Notes: generated by a model not told the origin, from the sequence alone. A DNA stretch of 64,000 nt from Vibrio proteolyticus NBRC 13287 (GCF_000467125.1 NZ_BATJ01000009.1:158832-222831); one strand, 5' to 3'. Positions 26,906 to 36,861 are shown, counted from the first letter of the stretch. A program made the numbers and translations.

Positions 26906-27517
26906 ATGGATTCTATAGCGAAAAGACCGCGTACGCGCTTATCGCCGCAAAAGCGTAAACTTCAACTGATGGAAATCGCCCTTGAGGTTTTCGCCCGACG
27001 CGGGATTGGTCGCGGCGGCCACGCGGACATCGCTGAAATCGCACAGGTTTCAGTCGCAACGGTATTCAACTACTTCCCAACCCGTGAAGATCTGGTAGAC
27101 GACGTTCTTACTCACGTCGTACGTCAGTTCTCCAACTTCCTGACCGAAAATATCGATCTGGATATTCACGCCAAAGAAAACCTTCGTAATCTGACCACAT
27201 CGATGATCACTCTGGTTGCTGAAGATTGTCATTGGCTGAAAGTCTGGTTCGAATGGAGCGCATCCACCCGTGATGAAGTCTGGCCGCTGTTTGTGTCGTC
27301 TAACCGCACCAACCAGCTACTGGTTCAGAACATGTTCGCTAAGGCGATCGAGCGTGGTGAAGTCTGTGATCAACACAGTCCGGAAGATCTGGCAAACCTG
27401 TTCCAGGGTATCTGCTACTCACTGTTTGTTCAGGCTAACCGTGCCAAGAACAAAGATGAGCTGGAAAAACTGGTTCAGAGTTATCTGGATATGCTGTGCA
27501 TTTACAAGCATCAGTAA
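26906..27517 (+). CDS. hapR: Quorum-sensing master regulator, HapR/LuxR (V. harveyi type)
   Basis: TetR-family DNA-binding regulator of high-cell-density genes, 203 residues. The N-terminal part (RPRTRLSPQKRKLQLMEIAL to about residue 65) is nearly identical to the remembered V. cholerae HapR. The helix-turn-helix lies in ADIAEIAQVSVATVFNYFPT. The ligand/dimer domain includes DCHWLKVWFEWSASTRDEVW. More divergence appears at residues 80-105 and at the C-terminus, so it is an ortholog and not V. cholerae itself. In V. cholerae it controls protease, biofilm, virulence and competence genes. Position beside hpt is conserved. Confidence 0.95.
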   Translation: MDSIAKRPRTRLSPQKRKLQLMEIALEVFARRGIGRGGHADIAEIAQVSVATVFNYFPTREDLVDDVLTHVVRQFSNFLTENIDLDIHAKENLRNLTTSMITLVAEDCHWLKVWFEWSASTRDEVWPLFVSSNRTNQLLVQNMFAKAIERGEVCDQHSPEDLANLFQGICYSLFVQANRAKNKDELEKLVQSYLDMLCIYKHQ

Positions 27518-27535
27518 ACGGGTAACCCAAGCGGT

Positions 27536-27566
27536 AAAGGTCGTGATATTCACGGCCTTTTTTGTT
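27536..27566 (+). terminator. hapR terminator
   Basis: AAAGGTCGTGA pairs with TCACGGCCTTT (one G-U pair) around a TATT loop and is followed by a T run, starting about 20 bases after the hapR stop. Confidence 0.85.
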
Positions 27567-27599
27567 GCCCGGCGCTCAGAGCTTGTTAATCAACAGATA

Positions 27600-27633
27600 T
27601 AAAAAAACCGCTGACTCGTCAGCGGTTTTTTTG
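27600..27633. terminator. Terminator of lpd (works on both strands)
   Basis: ACCGCTGA and TCAGCGGT flank a short CTCG loop (27607-27626), with A and T tracts on either side. It lies about 20 bases after the lpd stop on the minus strand. Confidence 0.9.
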
Positions 27634-27649
27634 CTAGTGGCTCAGCGAA

Positions 27650-29077
27650 TTATTTTTTCTTCTTCGCTTTTGCGTTTGGCAGGTCAGTGATCGTACCTTC
27701 AAAGACTTCCGCTGCCAGACCCACTGACTCATGCAGAGTTGGGTGAGCGTGGATCGTCAGAGCGATGTCTTCGGCATCACAGCCCATTTCAATCGCCAGA
27801 CCGATTTCACCCAGCAGTTCACCGCCATTTGTACCGACGATAGCACCACCGATCACACGGTGGGTGTCTTTATCGAAGATCAGCTTAGTCATACCATCAG
27901 CACAATCAGAGGCGATAGCACGGCCAGACGCTGCCCATGGGAAAGTCGCCGTTTCGTAGTTGATGCCTTCCGCTTTCGCTTCTTTCTCAGTCTTACCTAC
28001 CCATGCGACTTCTGGCTCAGTGTACGCAATTGAAGGAATCACTTTAGGATCGAAGTAGTGTTTCTTACCTGCAATCACTTCTGCCGCTACGTGGCCTTCG
28101 TGCACACCTTTGTGCGCCAGCATTGGCTGACCCACGATATCACCGATAGCAAAGATATGTGGTACGTTAGTGCGCATTTGCTTATCAACATTGATGAAGC
28201 CACGCTCGTCCACTTCCAGACCCGCTTTTTCCGCGTCCAGCAGTTTACCGTTAGGTACACGGCCAATAGCAACCAGAACAGCATCGTAACGCTCGGCTTC
28301 AGCTGGCGCTTTCTTGCCTTCCATGGAAACGTAGATACCGTCTTCTTTCGCTTCAACTGCGGTTACTTTGGTTTCCAGCATCAGGTTAAACTTGTCTTTG
28401 ATGCGCTTGGTGTACACCTTAACGATGTCTTTATCCGCGGCAGGAATCACCTGATCGAACATTTCGACCACATCAATCTGTGAACCCAGAGAGTGGTAAA
28501 CCGTGCCCATTTCCAGACCGATGATACCACCGCCCATGATCAGCAGTTTTCCTGGTACTTCTTTCAGCTCAAGTGCATCCGTAGAGTCCCAGATACGTGG
28601 GTCTTCATGCGGGATAAATGGCAGTTTGATTGGACGAGAACCCGCCGCGACAATCGCGTTGTCAAAGTTGACGACCGTCTTACCGTCTTCACCTTCCACT
28701 TCAATCGTGTTAGGACCAGTAAATTTACCGAAGCCGTTAACCACATTCACTTTACGCATCTTAGCCATGCCGCCAAGACCGCCAGTCAGTTGGTTAATTA
28801 CTTTTTCTTTCCACAGACGAACTTTATCGATGTCAGTCTGAGGTTCACCAAATACGATGCCGTGATCAGCAAGTGCTTTTGCTTCTTCAATAACTTTTGC
28901 TACGTGAAGCAGTGCTTTAGATGGGATACAACCCACGTTTAGACACACACCACCAAGAGTGCTGTAACGCTCGATAAGAACAGTGTCCAGACCTAGGTCT
29001 GCACAACGGAAAGCAGCGGAGTAACCAGCAGGACCGGCACCAAGTACTACTACCTGGGCTTTAATTTCTTTGCTCAT
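27650..29077 (-). CDS. lpd: Dihydrolipoyl dehydrogenase (E3)
   Basis: FAD enzyme that reoxidises lipoyl groups of the pyruvate and 2-oxoglutarate dehydrogenases and the glycine cleavage system. The 475 residues show the FAD-binding GAGPAGYSAAFR, the redox-active cysteines in GGVCLNVGCIPSK, the NAD-binding GGGIIGLEMG and the catalytic HAHPTLHE. A lysine-rich tail (NAKAKKKK) ends the protein. It follows aceF on the same strand after 256 bases, so it may be read both from the pdh promoter and from its own. Confidence 0.97.
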   Translation of the reverse strand: MSKEIKAQVVVLGAGPAGYSAAFRCADLGLDTVLIERYSTLGGVCLNVGCIPSKALLHVAKVIEEAKALADHGIVFGEPQTDIDKVRLWKEKVINQLTGGLGGMAKMRKVNVVNGFGKFTGPNTIEVEGEDGKTVVNFDNAIVAAGSRPIKLPFIPHEDPRIWDSTDALELKEVPGKLLIMGGGIIGLEMGTVYHSLGSQIDVVEMFDQVIPAADKDIVKVYTKRIKDKFNLMLETKVTAVEAKEDGIYVSMEGKKAPAEAERYDAVLVAIGRVPNGKLLDAEKAGLEVDERGFINVDKQMRTNVPHIFAIGDIVGQPMLAHKGVHEGHVAAEVIAGKKHYFDPKVIPSIAYTEPEVAWVGKTEKEAKAEGINYETATFPWAASGRAIASDCADGMTKLIFDKDTHRVIGGAIVGTNGGELLGEIGLAIEMGCDAEDIALTIHAHPTLHESVGLAAEVFEGTITDLPNAKAKKKK

Positions 29078-29293
29078 TTTGACCTCTTGTAGTCATTATC
29101 CCTAACAGGCTGAGTGGGGTATTGATTTTATATGTTTAAGAGTGGTTCGTTTTAAACAGATGCTTTTTCAGACCGCCAACAGTTTACAGAGTTGTTAATG
29201 GTGTGAAAAGTAAATCAATTTAGCCTGTGAGCTGTACAACAATTCAATTTGGAAAAGCGATTTCTTAACTGAATTGTCAGATATTTCTATTAG

Positions 29294-29317
29294 CAGAGGC
29301 GGCTAATGCCGCCTCTG
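29294..29317 (-). other. Strong hairpin between aceF and lpd
   Basis: CAGAGGCGGC and GCCGCCTCTG form a perfect 10-base stem with a TAAT loop, 17 bases beyond the aceF stop. No T tract follows on the minus strand, so it is a weak terminator at most. It may protect the aceE-aceF message from 3' decay and so set the aceF/lpd ratio. Confidence 0.65.
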
Positions 29318-29333
29318 ATGGATGCCAATTCTA

Positions 29334-31229
29334 TTACAGAACCAGACGACGGATATCGCTCAGACAACCGTTCAGGTAAGTGATGAAGCGCGCACCTTCC
29401 GCACCATCGATCACACGGTGGTCGTATGATAGAGACAGTGGAAGCTGTAGACGCGGTTCGAACTCTTTACCATTCCATACCGGCTTCATCTCTGACTTAG
29501 ACACACCCAGGATACCCACTTCTGGCGCGTTTACGATTGGCGTAAACGCAGTACCGCCGATGCCGCCCAGGCTCGAGATTGTGAAACAGCCACCTTGCAT
29601 GTCAGCCGCAGTTAGCTTACCAGCACGAGCTTTCTTAGAAACAGCCATTAGCTCTTCTGATAGCTCGTAGATGCCTTTCTTGTTCACATCTTTAAATACA
29701 GGAACAACCAGACCGTTTGGTGTATCTACTGCGATACCAACGTTCACGTATTTCTTCAGAATTAAGCTCTCACCGTCTTCTGATAGAGAAGAGTTGAACG
29801 CAGGGAACGCTTCAAGCGCTTTAGCTACTGCTTTCATGATGAACACAAGTGGCGTGATCTTCATGCCAGTGTCTTTCTTCGCTTCAATCGCGTTTTGCTC
29901 TTTACGGAATGCTTCAAGAGCCGTGATGTCTGCGTTATCCCACTGTGTAACGTGTGGGATCATTACCCAGTTACGGTGTAGGTTAGCACCCGAGATCTTC
30001 TTAATGCGAGATAGCGGTTGAACTTCTGTCTCACCGAACTTGCTGAAGTCCACTTTTGGCCACGGTAGTAGACCAAGAGCGGCACCGTCGCCTTTGCCAG
30101 ATGCTGCTGCACCAGACTCAAGACGCTTAAGCGCTTCTTTCACGTAGTTCTGTACGTCTTCTTTCAGGATACGGCTCTTACGACCGCTGCCTTTAACCTT
30201 AGAAAGGTTTACGCCGAACTCACGAGCTAGACGACGAACAACCGGAGACGCGTGAGCGTACTCGTCGTTCTCTTTGAAATCGCCTGTTGCTGCTGCCGCT
30301 GGAGCTTCTGCTTTAGGAGCCGGAGCTGCTGGTGCTGCTGCTTGAGCTGGAGCCGCTGCAGGTGCTGGAGCTGCGCCCGCTACTTCGCCTTCCGTTGTAG
30401 AGAAAATCATGATTAGTGAGCCAGTAGACACTTTGTCGCCAGCTGCAATCTTGATTTCTTTAACCGTACCAGCGAATGGTGCCGGCACTTCCATAGAAGC
30501 TTTGTCGCCTTCAACAGTGATCAGAGATTGCTCTTCTTCCACTGTATCGCCAACGGCTACCATGATTTCAGTCACTTCTACTTCATCGCCACCGATATCT
30601 GGAACGTTAACTTCTTTCGCTGCAGATGCTGCTGGAGCTGCTGCCGCTGGTGCTTCTACTGCCGCAGGAGCTGCTGCTGGAGCACCTGAACCTGCTACTT
30701 CGAATACCATGATTAGAGAGCCAGTCGATACTTTATCGCCTGCTGCTACTTTGATCTCTTTAAGCGTACCTGCGAATGGTGCAGGCACTTCCATAGAAGC
30801 TTTGTCGCCTTCTACCGTGATCAGAGATTGCTCTTCTTCGATGCTGTCGCCGATTGCTACCATGATTTCAGTAACTTCAACTTCGTCACCACCGATATCT
30901 GGTACGTGAACTTCTTTCAGTTCTGCCGCTGCTGCTGGAGCTGGAGCTGCTGCTGGAGCTGCTTCCGCCGCAGGAGCAGGTGCAGCTTCAGCTGCACCCT
31001 CGGCTTCGAAAATCATGATTAGAGAACCAGTAGAAACCTTGTCGCCTTCTGCAACTTTGATTTCTTTAACGATACCCGCTTGAGAAGCAGGCACTTCCAT
31101 AGAAGCTTTATCGCCTTCAACAGTGATCAGAGACTGCTCTTCTTCAACCTTGTCGCCAACGCTTACAAGAATCTCAGTAACTTCAACCTCATCCGCACCG
31201 ATGTCTGGTACATTAATTTCGATTGCCAT
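29334..31229 (-). CDS. aceF: Dihydrolipoamide acetyltransferase (E2) with three lipoyl domains
   Basis: Core of the pyruvate dehydrogenase complex, passing acetyl groups from E1 to CoA. The 631 residues hold three lipoyl domains with lysines 41, 143 and 243, each in [11 protein letters not shown]. Ala/Pro-rich linkers separate them. A peripheral subunit-binding domain follows (about 325-362), then the catalytic domain with His604 and Asp608 in [15 protein letters not shown]. The three lipoyl units are also close repeats at DNA level. The gene lies 19 bases after aceE. Leucine codon choice looks richer in CTA than in most neighbours. Confidence 0.97.
   Translation of the reverse strand: MAIEINVPDIGADEVEVTEILVSVGDKVEEEQSLITVEGDKASMEVPASQAGIVKEIKVAEGDKVSTGSLIMIFEAEGAAEAAPAPAAEAAPAAAPAPAAAAELKEVHVPDIGGDEVEVTEIMVAIGDSIEEEQSLITVEGDKASMEVPAPFAGTLKEIKVAAGDKVSTGSLIMVFEVAGSGAPAAAPAAVEAPAAAAPAASAAKEVNVPDIGGDEVEVTEIMVAVGDTVEEEQSLITVEGDKASMEVPAPFAGTVKEIKIAAGDKVSTGSLIMIFSTTEGEVAGAAPAPAAAPAQAAAPAAPAPKAEAPAAAATGDFKENDEYAHASPVVRRLAREFGVNLSKVKGSGRKSRILKEDVQNYVKEALKRLESGAAASGKGDGAALGLLPWPKVDFSKFGETEVQPLSRIKKISGANLHRNWVMIPHVTQWDNADITALEAFRKEQNAIEAKKDTGMKITPLVFIMKAVAKALEAFPAFNSSLSEDGESLILKKYVNVGIAVDTPNGLVVPVFKDVNKKGIYELSEELMAVSKKARAGKLTAADMQGGCFTISSLGGIGGTAFTPIVNAPEVGILGVSKSEMKPVWNGKEFEPRLQLPLSLSYDHRVIDGAEGARFITYLNGCLSDIRRLVL
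30399..31229 (-). repeat. Three tandem lipoyl-domain repeats in aceF
   Basis: Units of about 220 bases occur at 31005-31229, 30696-30917 and 30399-30617, with a period near 300. They are nearly identical over the lipoyl-lysine region; for example the block encoding [19 protein letters not shown] recurs with few changes. The linkers between them are GC-rich Ala/Pro codons. Such repeats can gain or lose a unit by recombination. Confidence 0.9.
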
Positions 31230-31248
31230 TTCTTATCTACCTTCTTAA

Positions 31249-33909
31249 TTAAGCGTATAGCGGGTTTGTTTTTTCAGTGTCGATGTCGAATTTCTTAATT
31301 GCTTCAGCAATTACAGACTTCTCAACTTCGCCACGTTTCGCTAGTTCAGTTAGCGCTGCTACGACTACGTAACCTGCGTTCACTTCGAAGTGACGACGTA
31401 GGTTTTCACGGCTGTCTGAGCGACCGAAGCCATCAGTACCAAGAACTTTGAAAGATTCAGCAGGGATGAATGCACGAACCTGCTCTGCGTAGTTCTTCAT
31501 GTAGTCAGTTGCTGCGATAGCTGGCTCAGTACCCATTACTGTTTGAATGTATGGTACTTGCGCTTCCGCTTCTGGGTGTAGCATGTTGTAACGCTCTGCC
31601 GCTTGACCGTCGCGAGTTACTTCGTTGAATGACGTTACAGAGTAAACGTCAGATGCAACACCGTACTCATCGCTCAGGATTTGAGCTGCTTTACGTACTT
31701 CGTTCATGATAGTACCAGAGCTCATTAGCTGAACTTTACCTTTAGAACCTGTGTAAGTTTCCAGCTTGTAGATACCCTTACGAATGCCTTCTTCAGCGCC
31801 TTCTGGCATTGCTGGCATTGCGTAGTTCTCGTTCATTAGCGTTAGGTAGTAGAACACGTTCTCTTGCTCACCGTACATGCGACGGATACCGTCTTGCATG
31901 ATGACCGCTACTTCGTAAGCGAATGTCGGATCGTAAGAGATACAGTTAGGAACTGTACCCGCCATGATGTGCGAGTGACCATCTTCGTGCTGCAGACCTT
32001 CACCGTTCAGAGTGGTACGACCAGCCGTTGCACCCAGTAGGAAACCACGTGCTTGTTGGTCACCCGCCATCCACGCCATGTCGCCAACACGTTGGAAACC
32101 GAACATAGAGTAGTAGATGTAGAACGGAATCATTGGCAGATCGTTTGTCGAGTATGAAGTTGCTGCTGCAACCCATGAAGACATAGCACCTAGCTCGTTG
32201 ATACCTTCTTGCAGAACCTGACCTGAAGTCGCTTCTTTGTAGTAAGAAACCACGCCACGGTCTTCTGGTGTGTAAGTCTGGCCGTGCGGGTTATAAATAC
32301 CGATTTGACGGAATAGACCTTCCATACCGAATGTACGTGCTTCGTCCGCAATGATAGGAACAATGTTCTGACCAATGTTCTTGTTCTTAAGCAGAACGTT
32401 CAGTGAACGTACGAATGCCATCGTAGAAGAGATGTCACGCTTCTGCTCTTCTAGCAGAGGTTTGAACTCTTCTAGCTCAGGGATCACTAGTTCTTGAGTG
32501 AACTTAGGTAGACGCTGAGGCGTGTAGCCGTGTAGCGCTTTACGACGAGCGTGTAGGTATTCGTACTCTTTTGAACCTTCTTCAAGTTTCAGGTACGGAA
32601 GCTCTTTCACTGCTTCATCAGTTAGAAGATCTTGTAGGCCTAGACGATCACGTAGGTGTAGTACGTGAGTCATGTCCATCTTCTTAACTTGGTGCGCGAT
32701 GTTCTTACCTTCAGCCGCGTCACCCATGCCGTAACCTTTAACCGTCTTAGCCAGGATAACCGTTGGACGGCCTTTAGTGTCTGCCGCGTTTTTGTATGCC
32801 GCGTATAGCTTAGAAGACTCGTGACCACCGCGCTTAAGTGCGAAGATTTCGTCGTCAGTCATGTCAGCAACGAGTGCCGCTGTTTCTGGGTACTTACCGA
32901 AGAAGTGCTCACGTACGTATGCGCCATCTTTCGCTTTGAACGTTTGGTAATCGCCATCGATCGTTTCGTTCATAAGCTGTAGAAGCTTACCAGTGGTATC
33001 TTTCGCTAGTAGTGAATCCCAGTTGTTACCCCAGATTACTTTCACTACGTTCCAGCCAGCACCTTTGAACAGACCTTCAAGTTCTTGAATGATCTTACCG
33101 TTACCCATGACAGGGCCGTCTAGACGCTGAAGGTTACAGTTGATTAGGAAACACAGGTTGTCTAGCTTCTCACGCGCAGCGAAAGAGATAGCACCACGTG
33201 ATTCTGGCTCATCCATCTCACCGTCACCCAGGAACGCGTATACGCGCTGCTCAGAAGTATCTTTCAGGCCACGGCCTTCTAGGTACTTAAGGAAACGAGC
33301 CTGGTAGATAGAAGCTATTGGACCCAGACCCATAGATACGGTCGGGAACTGCCAGAATTCCGGCATCAGTTTAGGGTGTGGGTATGACGGGATACCTTTA
33401 CCATCGACTTCTTGACGGAAGTTATCTAGCTGCTCTTCAGTTAGACGGCCTTCAACGAATGCACGAGCGTAGATGCCAGGCGAGATGTGACCTTGGTAGT
33501 AAACTAGGTCGCCACCATCCTTCTCGTTTGGCGCACGGAAGAAATGGTTGAAACATGTTTCGTAGAATGCAGCAGAAGACTGGAAAGACGCCATGTGGCC
33601 GCCCAGCTCAAGGTCTTTCTTAGATGCACGCAGAACGATCATGATTGCGTTCCAGCGGATGATGGAACGAATACGACGCTCAAGTGTAGTGTCACCTGGG
33701 TATGCAGGTTCTTGATCTGCTGGAATCGTGTTGATGTAGTTCGTCGTGATTCCAGTTGGCATGTCAACACCGTCCAGACGTGCTTTGTCCAGAACTTGCT
33801 CTAGTAGGAACTGAGCACGTTCTAGACCTTCTTCACGTACTACTGACTCAAGGGCGGCTAGCCATTCTTGAGTTTCCAGTGCATCTACGTCATGCTTCAT
33901 ATCAGACAT
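31249..33909 (-). CDS. aceE: Pyruvate dehydrogenase E1 component, homodimeric
   Basis: ThDP-dependent enzyme that decarboxylates pyruvate and acetylates E2. The 886 residues match E. coli AceE (887). Visible parts are the ThDP/Mg site FLGDGEMDEPESRGAI with CNLQRLDGPVMGNGKI, and the C-terminal DGFGRSDSRENLRRHFEV. AAGGAT lies eight bases before the ATG. It follows pdhR by 49 bases. Leucine is often encoded by CTA here, unlike in recJ or acnB, which probably reflects high expression. Confidence 0.97.
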   Translation of the reverse strand: MSDMKHDVDALETQEWLAALESVVREEGLERAQFLLEQVLDKARLDGVDMPTGITTNYINTIPADQEPAYPGDTTLERRIRSIIRWNAIMIVLRASKKDLELGGHMASFQSSAAFYETCFNHFFRAPNEKDGGDLVYYQGHISPGIYARAFVEGRLTEEQLDNFRQEVDGKGIPSYPHPKLMPEFWQFPTVSMGLGPIASIYQARFLKYLEGRGLKDTSEQRVYAFLGDGEMDEPESRGAISFAAREKLDNLCFLINCNLQRLDGPVMGNGKIIQELEGLFKGAGWNVVKVIWGNNWDSLLAKDTTGKLLQLMNETIDGDYQTFKAKDGAYVREHFFGKYPETAALVADMTDDEIFALKRGGHESSKLYAAYKNAADTKGRPTVILAKTVKGYGMGDAAEGKNIAHQVKKMDMTHVLHLRDRLGLQDLLTDEAVKELPYLKLEEGSKEYEYLHARRKALHGYTPQRLPKFTQELVIPELEEFKPLLEEQKRDISSTMAFVRSLNVLLKNKNIGQNIVPIIADEARTFGMEGLFRQIGIYNPHGQTYTPEDRGVVSYYKEATSGQVLQEGINELGAMSSWVAAATSYSTNDLPMIPFYIYYSMFGFQRVGDMAWMAGDQQARGFLLGATAGRTTLNGEGLQHEDGHSHIMAGTVPNCISYDPTFAYEVAVIMQDGIRRMYGEQENVFYYLTLMNENYAMPAMPEGAEEGIRKGIYKLETYTGSKGKVQLMSSGTIMNEVRKAAQILSDEYGVASDVYSVTSFNEVTRDGQAAERYNMLHPEAEAQVPYIQTVMGTEPAIAATDYMKNYAEQVRAFIPAESFKVLGTDGFGRSDSRENLRRHFEVNAGYVVVAALTELAKRGEVEKSVIAEAIKKFDIDTEKTNPLYA

Positions 33910-33958
33910 GGCGATCTATCCTTCTGTTGGTTGGATCTATTAAACTTGCAAATCGTCG

Positions 33959-34726
33959 TTATGAGTCATTGCCCTGTTGCATCCGACGCAGAGAACGCTC
34001 GCGACGAGACTCTTCCCGGGTCAGATCCAACAATGTTTCTTCAATGTAAGCTAAGTGCGAATGAGACATTTCACGCGCCTTTTCAGGCTGTCCGGCAACG
34101 ATCGCATCCACGATATTAGCTCTGTGTTTACTTACTTTCTCCACCGCTTCAGGGCGGCGACGTAATAGCTTAAAATTCTGCAGAATATTTTGCTCCAGCA
34201 ACGGAGCCAGGCTGCGAACGATGTGCAGCAGAACCACGTTATGGGCCGCTTCCGTCAGGGCAATCAAAAATTGCATGACTTCCGCCGCTTCATCTTCCAG
34301 GTTCTTGCTCGACTGGGCGTTACTGATCCGCTCCAGACAGTGCTGGATACGCGCAAAATCTTCTTCGGTACCACGCAATGCTGCGAAATAGGCTGAGATT
34401 CCTTCCATCGCGTGACGCGTTTCCAGTAAATCCAGCTGAGTTTCAGAGTGGCTAGACAATAAATTTAGCAGAGGATCTGAAAAGCTCTGCCAAATGTTCT
34501 CGCTGACAAAGGTGCCACCGCCCTGACGACGGGTCAGGAGACGTTTGGCTTCCAGGCGTTGAATGGCTTCCCGAACGGATGGACGAGACACGTCGAACTG
34601 TTTTGCCAGCTCGCGCTCCGGTGGCAGTTGTTGCCCTGGAGAGAGTGTTCCTTCCACAATCAGCCGTTCTAACTCCTGTTCAATCACATCAGAAAGCTTA
34701 GGCTGACGAATCCTTTGATAAGCCAT
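33959..34726 (-). CDS. pdhR: Pyruvate dehydrogenase complex repressor PdhR
   Basis: GntR/FadR-type repressor of 255 residues that releases DNA on binding pyruvate. The winged-helix part is at residues 10-75 ([35 protein letters not shown]), followed by an all-helical FCD ligand domain. It is the first gene of pdhR-aceE-aceF-lpd. Two perfect PdhR-type operators lie 29 and 167 bases upstream of its start, so autoregulation is expected as in E. coli. Confidence 0.96.
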   Translation of the reverse strand: MAYQRIRQPKLSDVIEQELERLIVEGTLSPGQQLPPERELAKQFDVSRPSVREAIQRLEAKRLLTRRQGGGTFVSENIWQSFSDPLLNLLSSHSETQLDLLETRHAMEGISAYFAALRGTEEDFARIQHCLERISNAQSSKNLEDEAAEVMQFLIALTEAAHNVVLLHIVRSLAPLLEQNILQNFKLLRRRPEAVEKVSKHRANIVDAIVAGQPEKAREMSHSHLAYIEETLLDLTREESRRERSLRRMQQGNDS

Positions 34727-34754
34727 AATTTATTGTTCTTCTACTCGTGCAGGT

Positions 34755-34771
34755 AATTGGTAATACCAATT
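34755..34771. promoter_or_regulatory. pdhR: PdhR operator 1
   Basis: AATTGGTAATACCAATT is a perfect inverted repeat matching the PdhR consensus ATTGGTNNNACCAAT. It is centred about 37 bases before the pdhR ATG, so a bound repressor would lie in or just after the promoter. Confidence 0.92.
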
Positions 34772-34892
34772 TTAAATTGACGGAGAAATTAACATAATTA
34801 AAACGTGACTGTCCAGCCAAAAATTGACCTAAATCATAGAACGGAACACAGCTCAACACTTTGATAACAAGTGGCTATTAAAACGGCAATAT

Positions 34893-34909
34893 AATTGGTC
34901 AGACCAATT
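34893..34909. promoter_or_regulatory. pdhR: PdhR operator 2
   Basis: AATTGGTCAGACCAATT is a second perfect PdhR palindrome, 138 bases from the first (centre to centre, about 13 helical turns). The spacing would allow DNA looping or an alternative upstream promoter. Confidence 0.88.
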
Positions 34910-35072
34910 ACAAAATGTATACGGATGGGGAAATAGCGGGCCAGAAACGACAGTAATGGGGAAGTTTTAAAGAAAAATGACGCTTTGGTTATTCCGCCCT
35001 CAATTCGTGCACTCGCCCCCTTTCTGAGGTCAAAATCGGCACGGAATGCGTTCCAACCTATCGACTGGTAAT

Positions 35073-35104
35073 AAAAAACCGACCTATCAAAAGGTCGGCT
35101 TATT
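35073..35104 (-). terminator. Terminator of the xerD-dsbC-recJ operon
   Basis: CCGACCT and AGGTCGG (35079-35085 and 35092-35098) form a 7-base stem. On the minus strand it is followed by TTTTTT, 18 bases past the recJ stop. Confidence 0.88.
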
Positions 35105-35121
35105 TCTAATTAATCTAGAGC

Positions 35122-36861
35122 TCAATTGGCTTCAAGATGCTCTATCATCAGCTGTAGTGATTGATTACCACGAAACTCATTGATGTCGAGTTTGTAAGCC
35201 AGGCGCACCGTTTTAACCGACGCATCCGGCCAGCGGCGCAAATCGACATTGAACGCAATACCATCCAGCATGATGTTGGTTGGGTGGCCTTTGAACAAAG
35301 GTTCCAGCATCAGTTTGAGGTGCTTTTCTCCCACCAGTTTCTGATGCAGCACTTTGAACTCGCCGTCGAACACAGGCTCGTTAAATGCCTGCCCCCACGG
35401 CCCGCCACTACGCAGCATCTCGGCAACGTGCATTGAAAACTCTTCCGGCTTCAGTTCACCGTCTGAGAGCACCACACCTTTCAGAGCGGCATCATCGAGA
35501 TCCTGTTTCACCGCCAGATCAAATAGGCGGGCAAACCGCTCAAAGTTTTGCTCCTGAATCGTCAAACCGGCCGCCATCGCATGACCGCCAAATTTGAGGA
35601 TCAGCCCAGGATTCTGAGTATCAATGCGATCGAGCGTATCGCGCATATGCAGCCCGGGGATTGAGCGGCACGAGCCTTTGATCATTCCTTCGCCGCCATC
35701 GGCAAACGCAATTACCGGCCGGTGGAACTGCTCTTTGATTCGCGACGCCAGAATGCCGATGACGCCCTGGTGCCAGTCGCGCTGGAACAGCACCAAGCCA
35801 TGCGGCAGCTCGCTGTTTTCACCGAACTGCAAGCGCTCACAAAACGCCATAGCCTCTTGCTTCATTCCCGCTTCAATCTCTTTGCGCGTCTGATTGAGTC
35901 CGTCCAGCTCGCTCGCCATACGCCGTGCAGCATGAATATTGTTGCTGAGCAGCAATTCCACTCCGAACGACATATCATCCAAGCGGCCTGCCGCGTTAAT
36001 GCGTGGCCCGAGCGCAAAGCCAAAATCCGACGCCACCAGTCGGCGGGCATCCCGTTTGGCCACTTCAATCAGCGCCTGGATCCCCGGGCGCGCTTTACCG
36101 GCACGAATACGTTGCAGCCCCTGATGCACCAGAATACGGTTGTTTTCGTCCAGCGGCACCACATCGGCCACCGTCCCCAGCGCCACCAGGTCGATCAGTT
36201 CCATCAGTTTGGGCTCAACCATCCCCTGCTCGCTGAACCAGCCCGTTTTGCGCATGTGCACACACAGCGCCATCATCAGGTAAAATGCCACCCCCACCCC
36301 AGCCAGTGCTTTGGATGGAAACGCACAGGTCTGCAGGTTTGGGTTCACCATCGCATCGACTTCTGGCAATTCATGCCCTGGCAGATGGTGGTCGGTGACC
36401 AGCACTTGCAGCCCTTGCTGCTTGGCGTAGCGTACGCCTTCAATCGACGACACGCCATTGTCCACCGTCATGATTACTTCAGCGCCCAGTTCGATGGCCT
36501 GATTGACCACCTCCGGGCTAAGCCCGTAACCGTCTTCAAAACGGTTGGGGACCAAATAATCGACGTTGTGCGAGCCCAGCATACGCAGCGCCAACACGGA
36601 TAAGGCCGAACTGGTGGCACCATCGGCATCAAAGTCACCGACAATAATAATACGCCGTTGGTCTTTGATCGCCTCAAATAACAGTTCTACCGCAGCCTCA
36701 ATCCCGCCTAACTGCTGGTAGGAGTGCAACGCTTTGGCCGCCTTTTCTAACTGGTCAGGCGAACGAATACCCCGGTTGATGTAAATGCGTTTTAACAGCG
36801 GATGGATGGTGTCAGGCAGCAGAGAAAGATCAGGTTCAGGACGACGTTGAATTTCTATCAT
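35122..36861 (-). CDS. recJ: Single-stranded-DNA-specific exonuclease RecJ
   Basis: 5'-3' single-strand exonuclease for RecF-pathway recombination, mismatch and base-excision repair. The 579 residues contain the DHH-family motifs VGDFDADGATSSAL, TVDNGVSS and TDHHLPG, the DHHA1 part with GGHAMAAGL, and a C-terminal OB-like region. It is the last gene of xerD-dsbC-recJ, an order shared with E. coli. The spacing to dsbC is 36 bases. Confidence 0.96.
   Translation of the reverse strand: MIEIQRRPEPDLSLLPDTIHPLLKRIYINRGIRSPDQLEKAAKALHSYQQLGGIEAAVELLFEAIKDQRRIIIVGDFDADGATSSALSVLALRMLGSHNVDYLVPNRFEDGYGLSPEVVNQAIELGAEVIMTVDNGVSSIEGVRYAKQQGLQVLVTDHHLPGHELPEVDAMVNPNLQTCAFPSKALAGVGVAFYLMMALCVHMRKTGWFSEQGMVEPKLMELIDLVALGTVADVVPLDENNRILVHQGLQRIRAGKARPGIQALIEVAKRDARRLVASDFGFALGPRINAAGRLDDMSFGVELLLSNNIHAARRMASELDGLNQTRKEIEAGMKQEAMAFCERLQFGENSELPHGLVLFQRDWHQGVIGILASRIKEQFHRPVIAFADGGEGMIKGSCRSIPGLHMRDTLDRIDTQNPGLILKFGGHAMAAGLTIQEQNFERFARLFDLAVKQDLDDAALKGVVLSDGELKPEEFSMHVAEMLRSGGPWGQAFNEPVFDGEFKVLHQKLVGEKHLKLMLEPLFKGHPTNIMLDGIAFNVDLRRWPDASVKTVRLAYKLDINEFRGNQSLQLMIEHLEAN

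Larger units (their letters stand above)
34727..35070. other. Control region upstream of pdhR
   Basis: This stretch has no credible ORF. It carries the two PdhR operators and AT-rich promoter-like sequence between 34771 and 34930. The remaining 150 bases toward recJ show no feature I can name apart from a small near-palindrome around 35042-35053. Confidence 0.6.

Noticed and set aside
35722..36603. 293-codon open frame on the plus strand
   Set aside because: It lies fully antisense to recJ, whose motifs and length are complete; the opposite frame has no recognisable domain and a His/Gln-rich composition typical of shadow frames.
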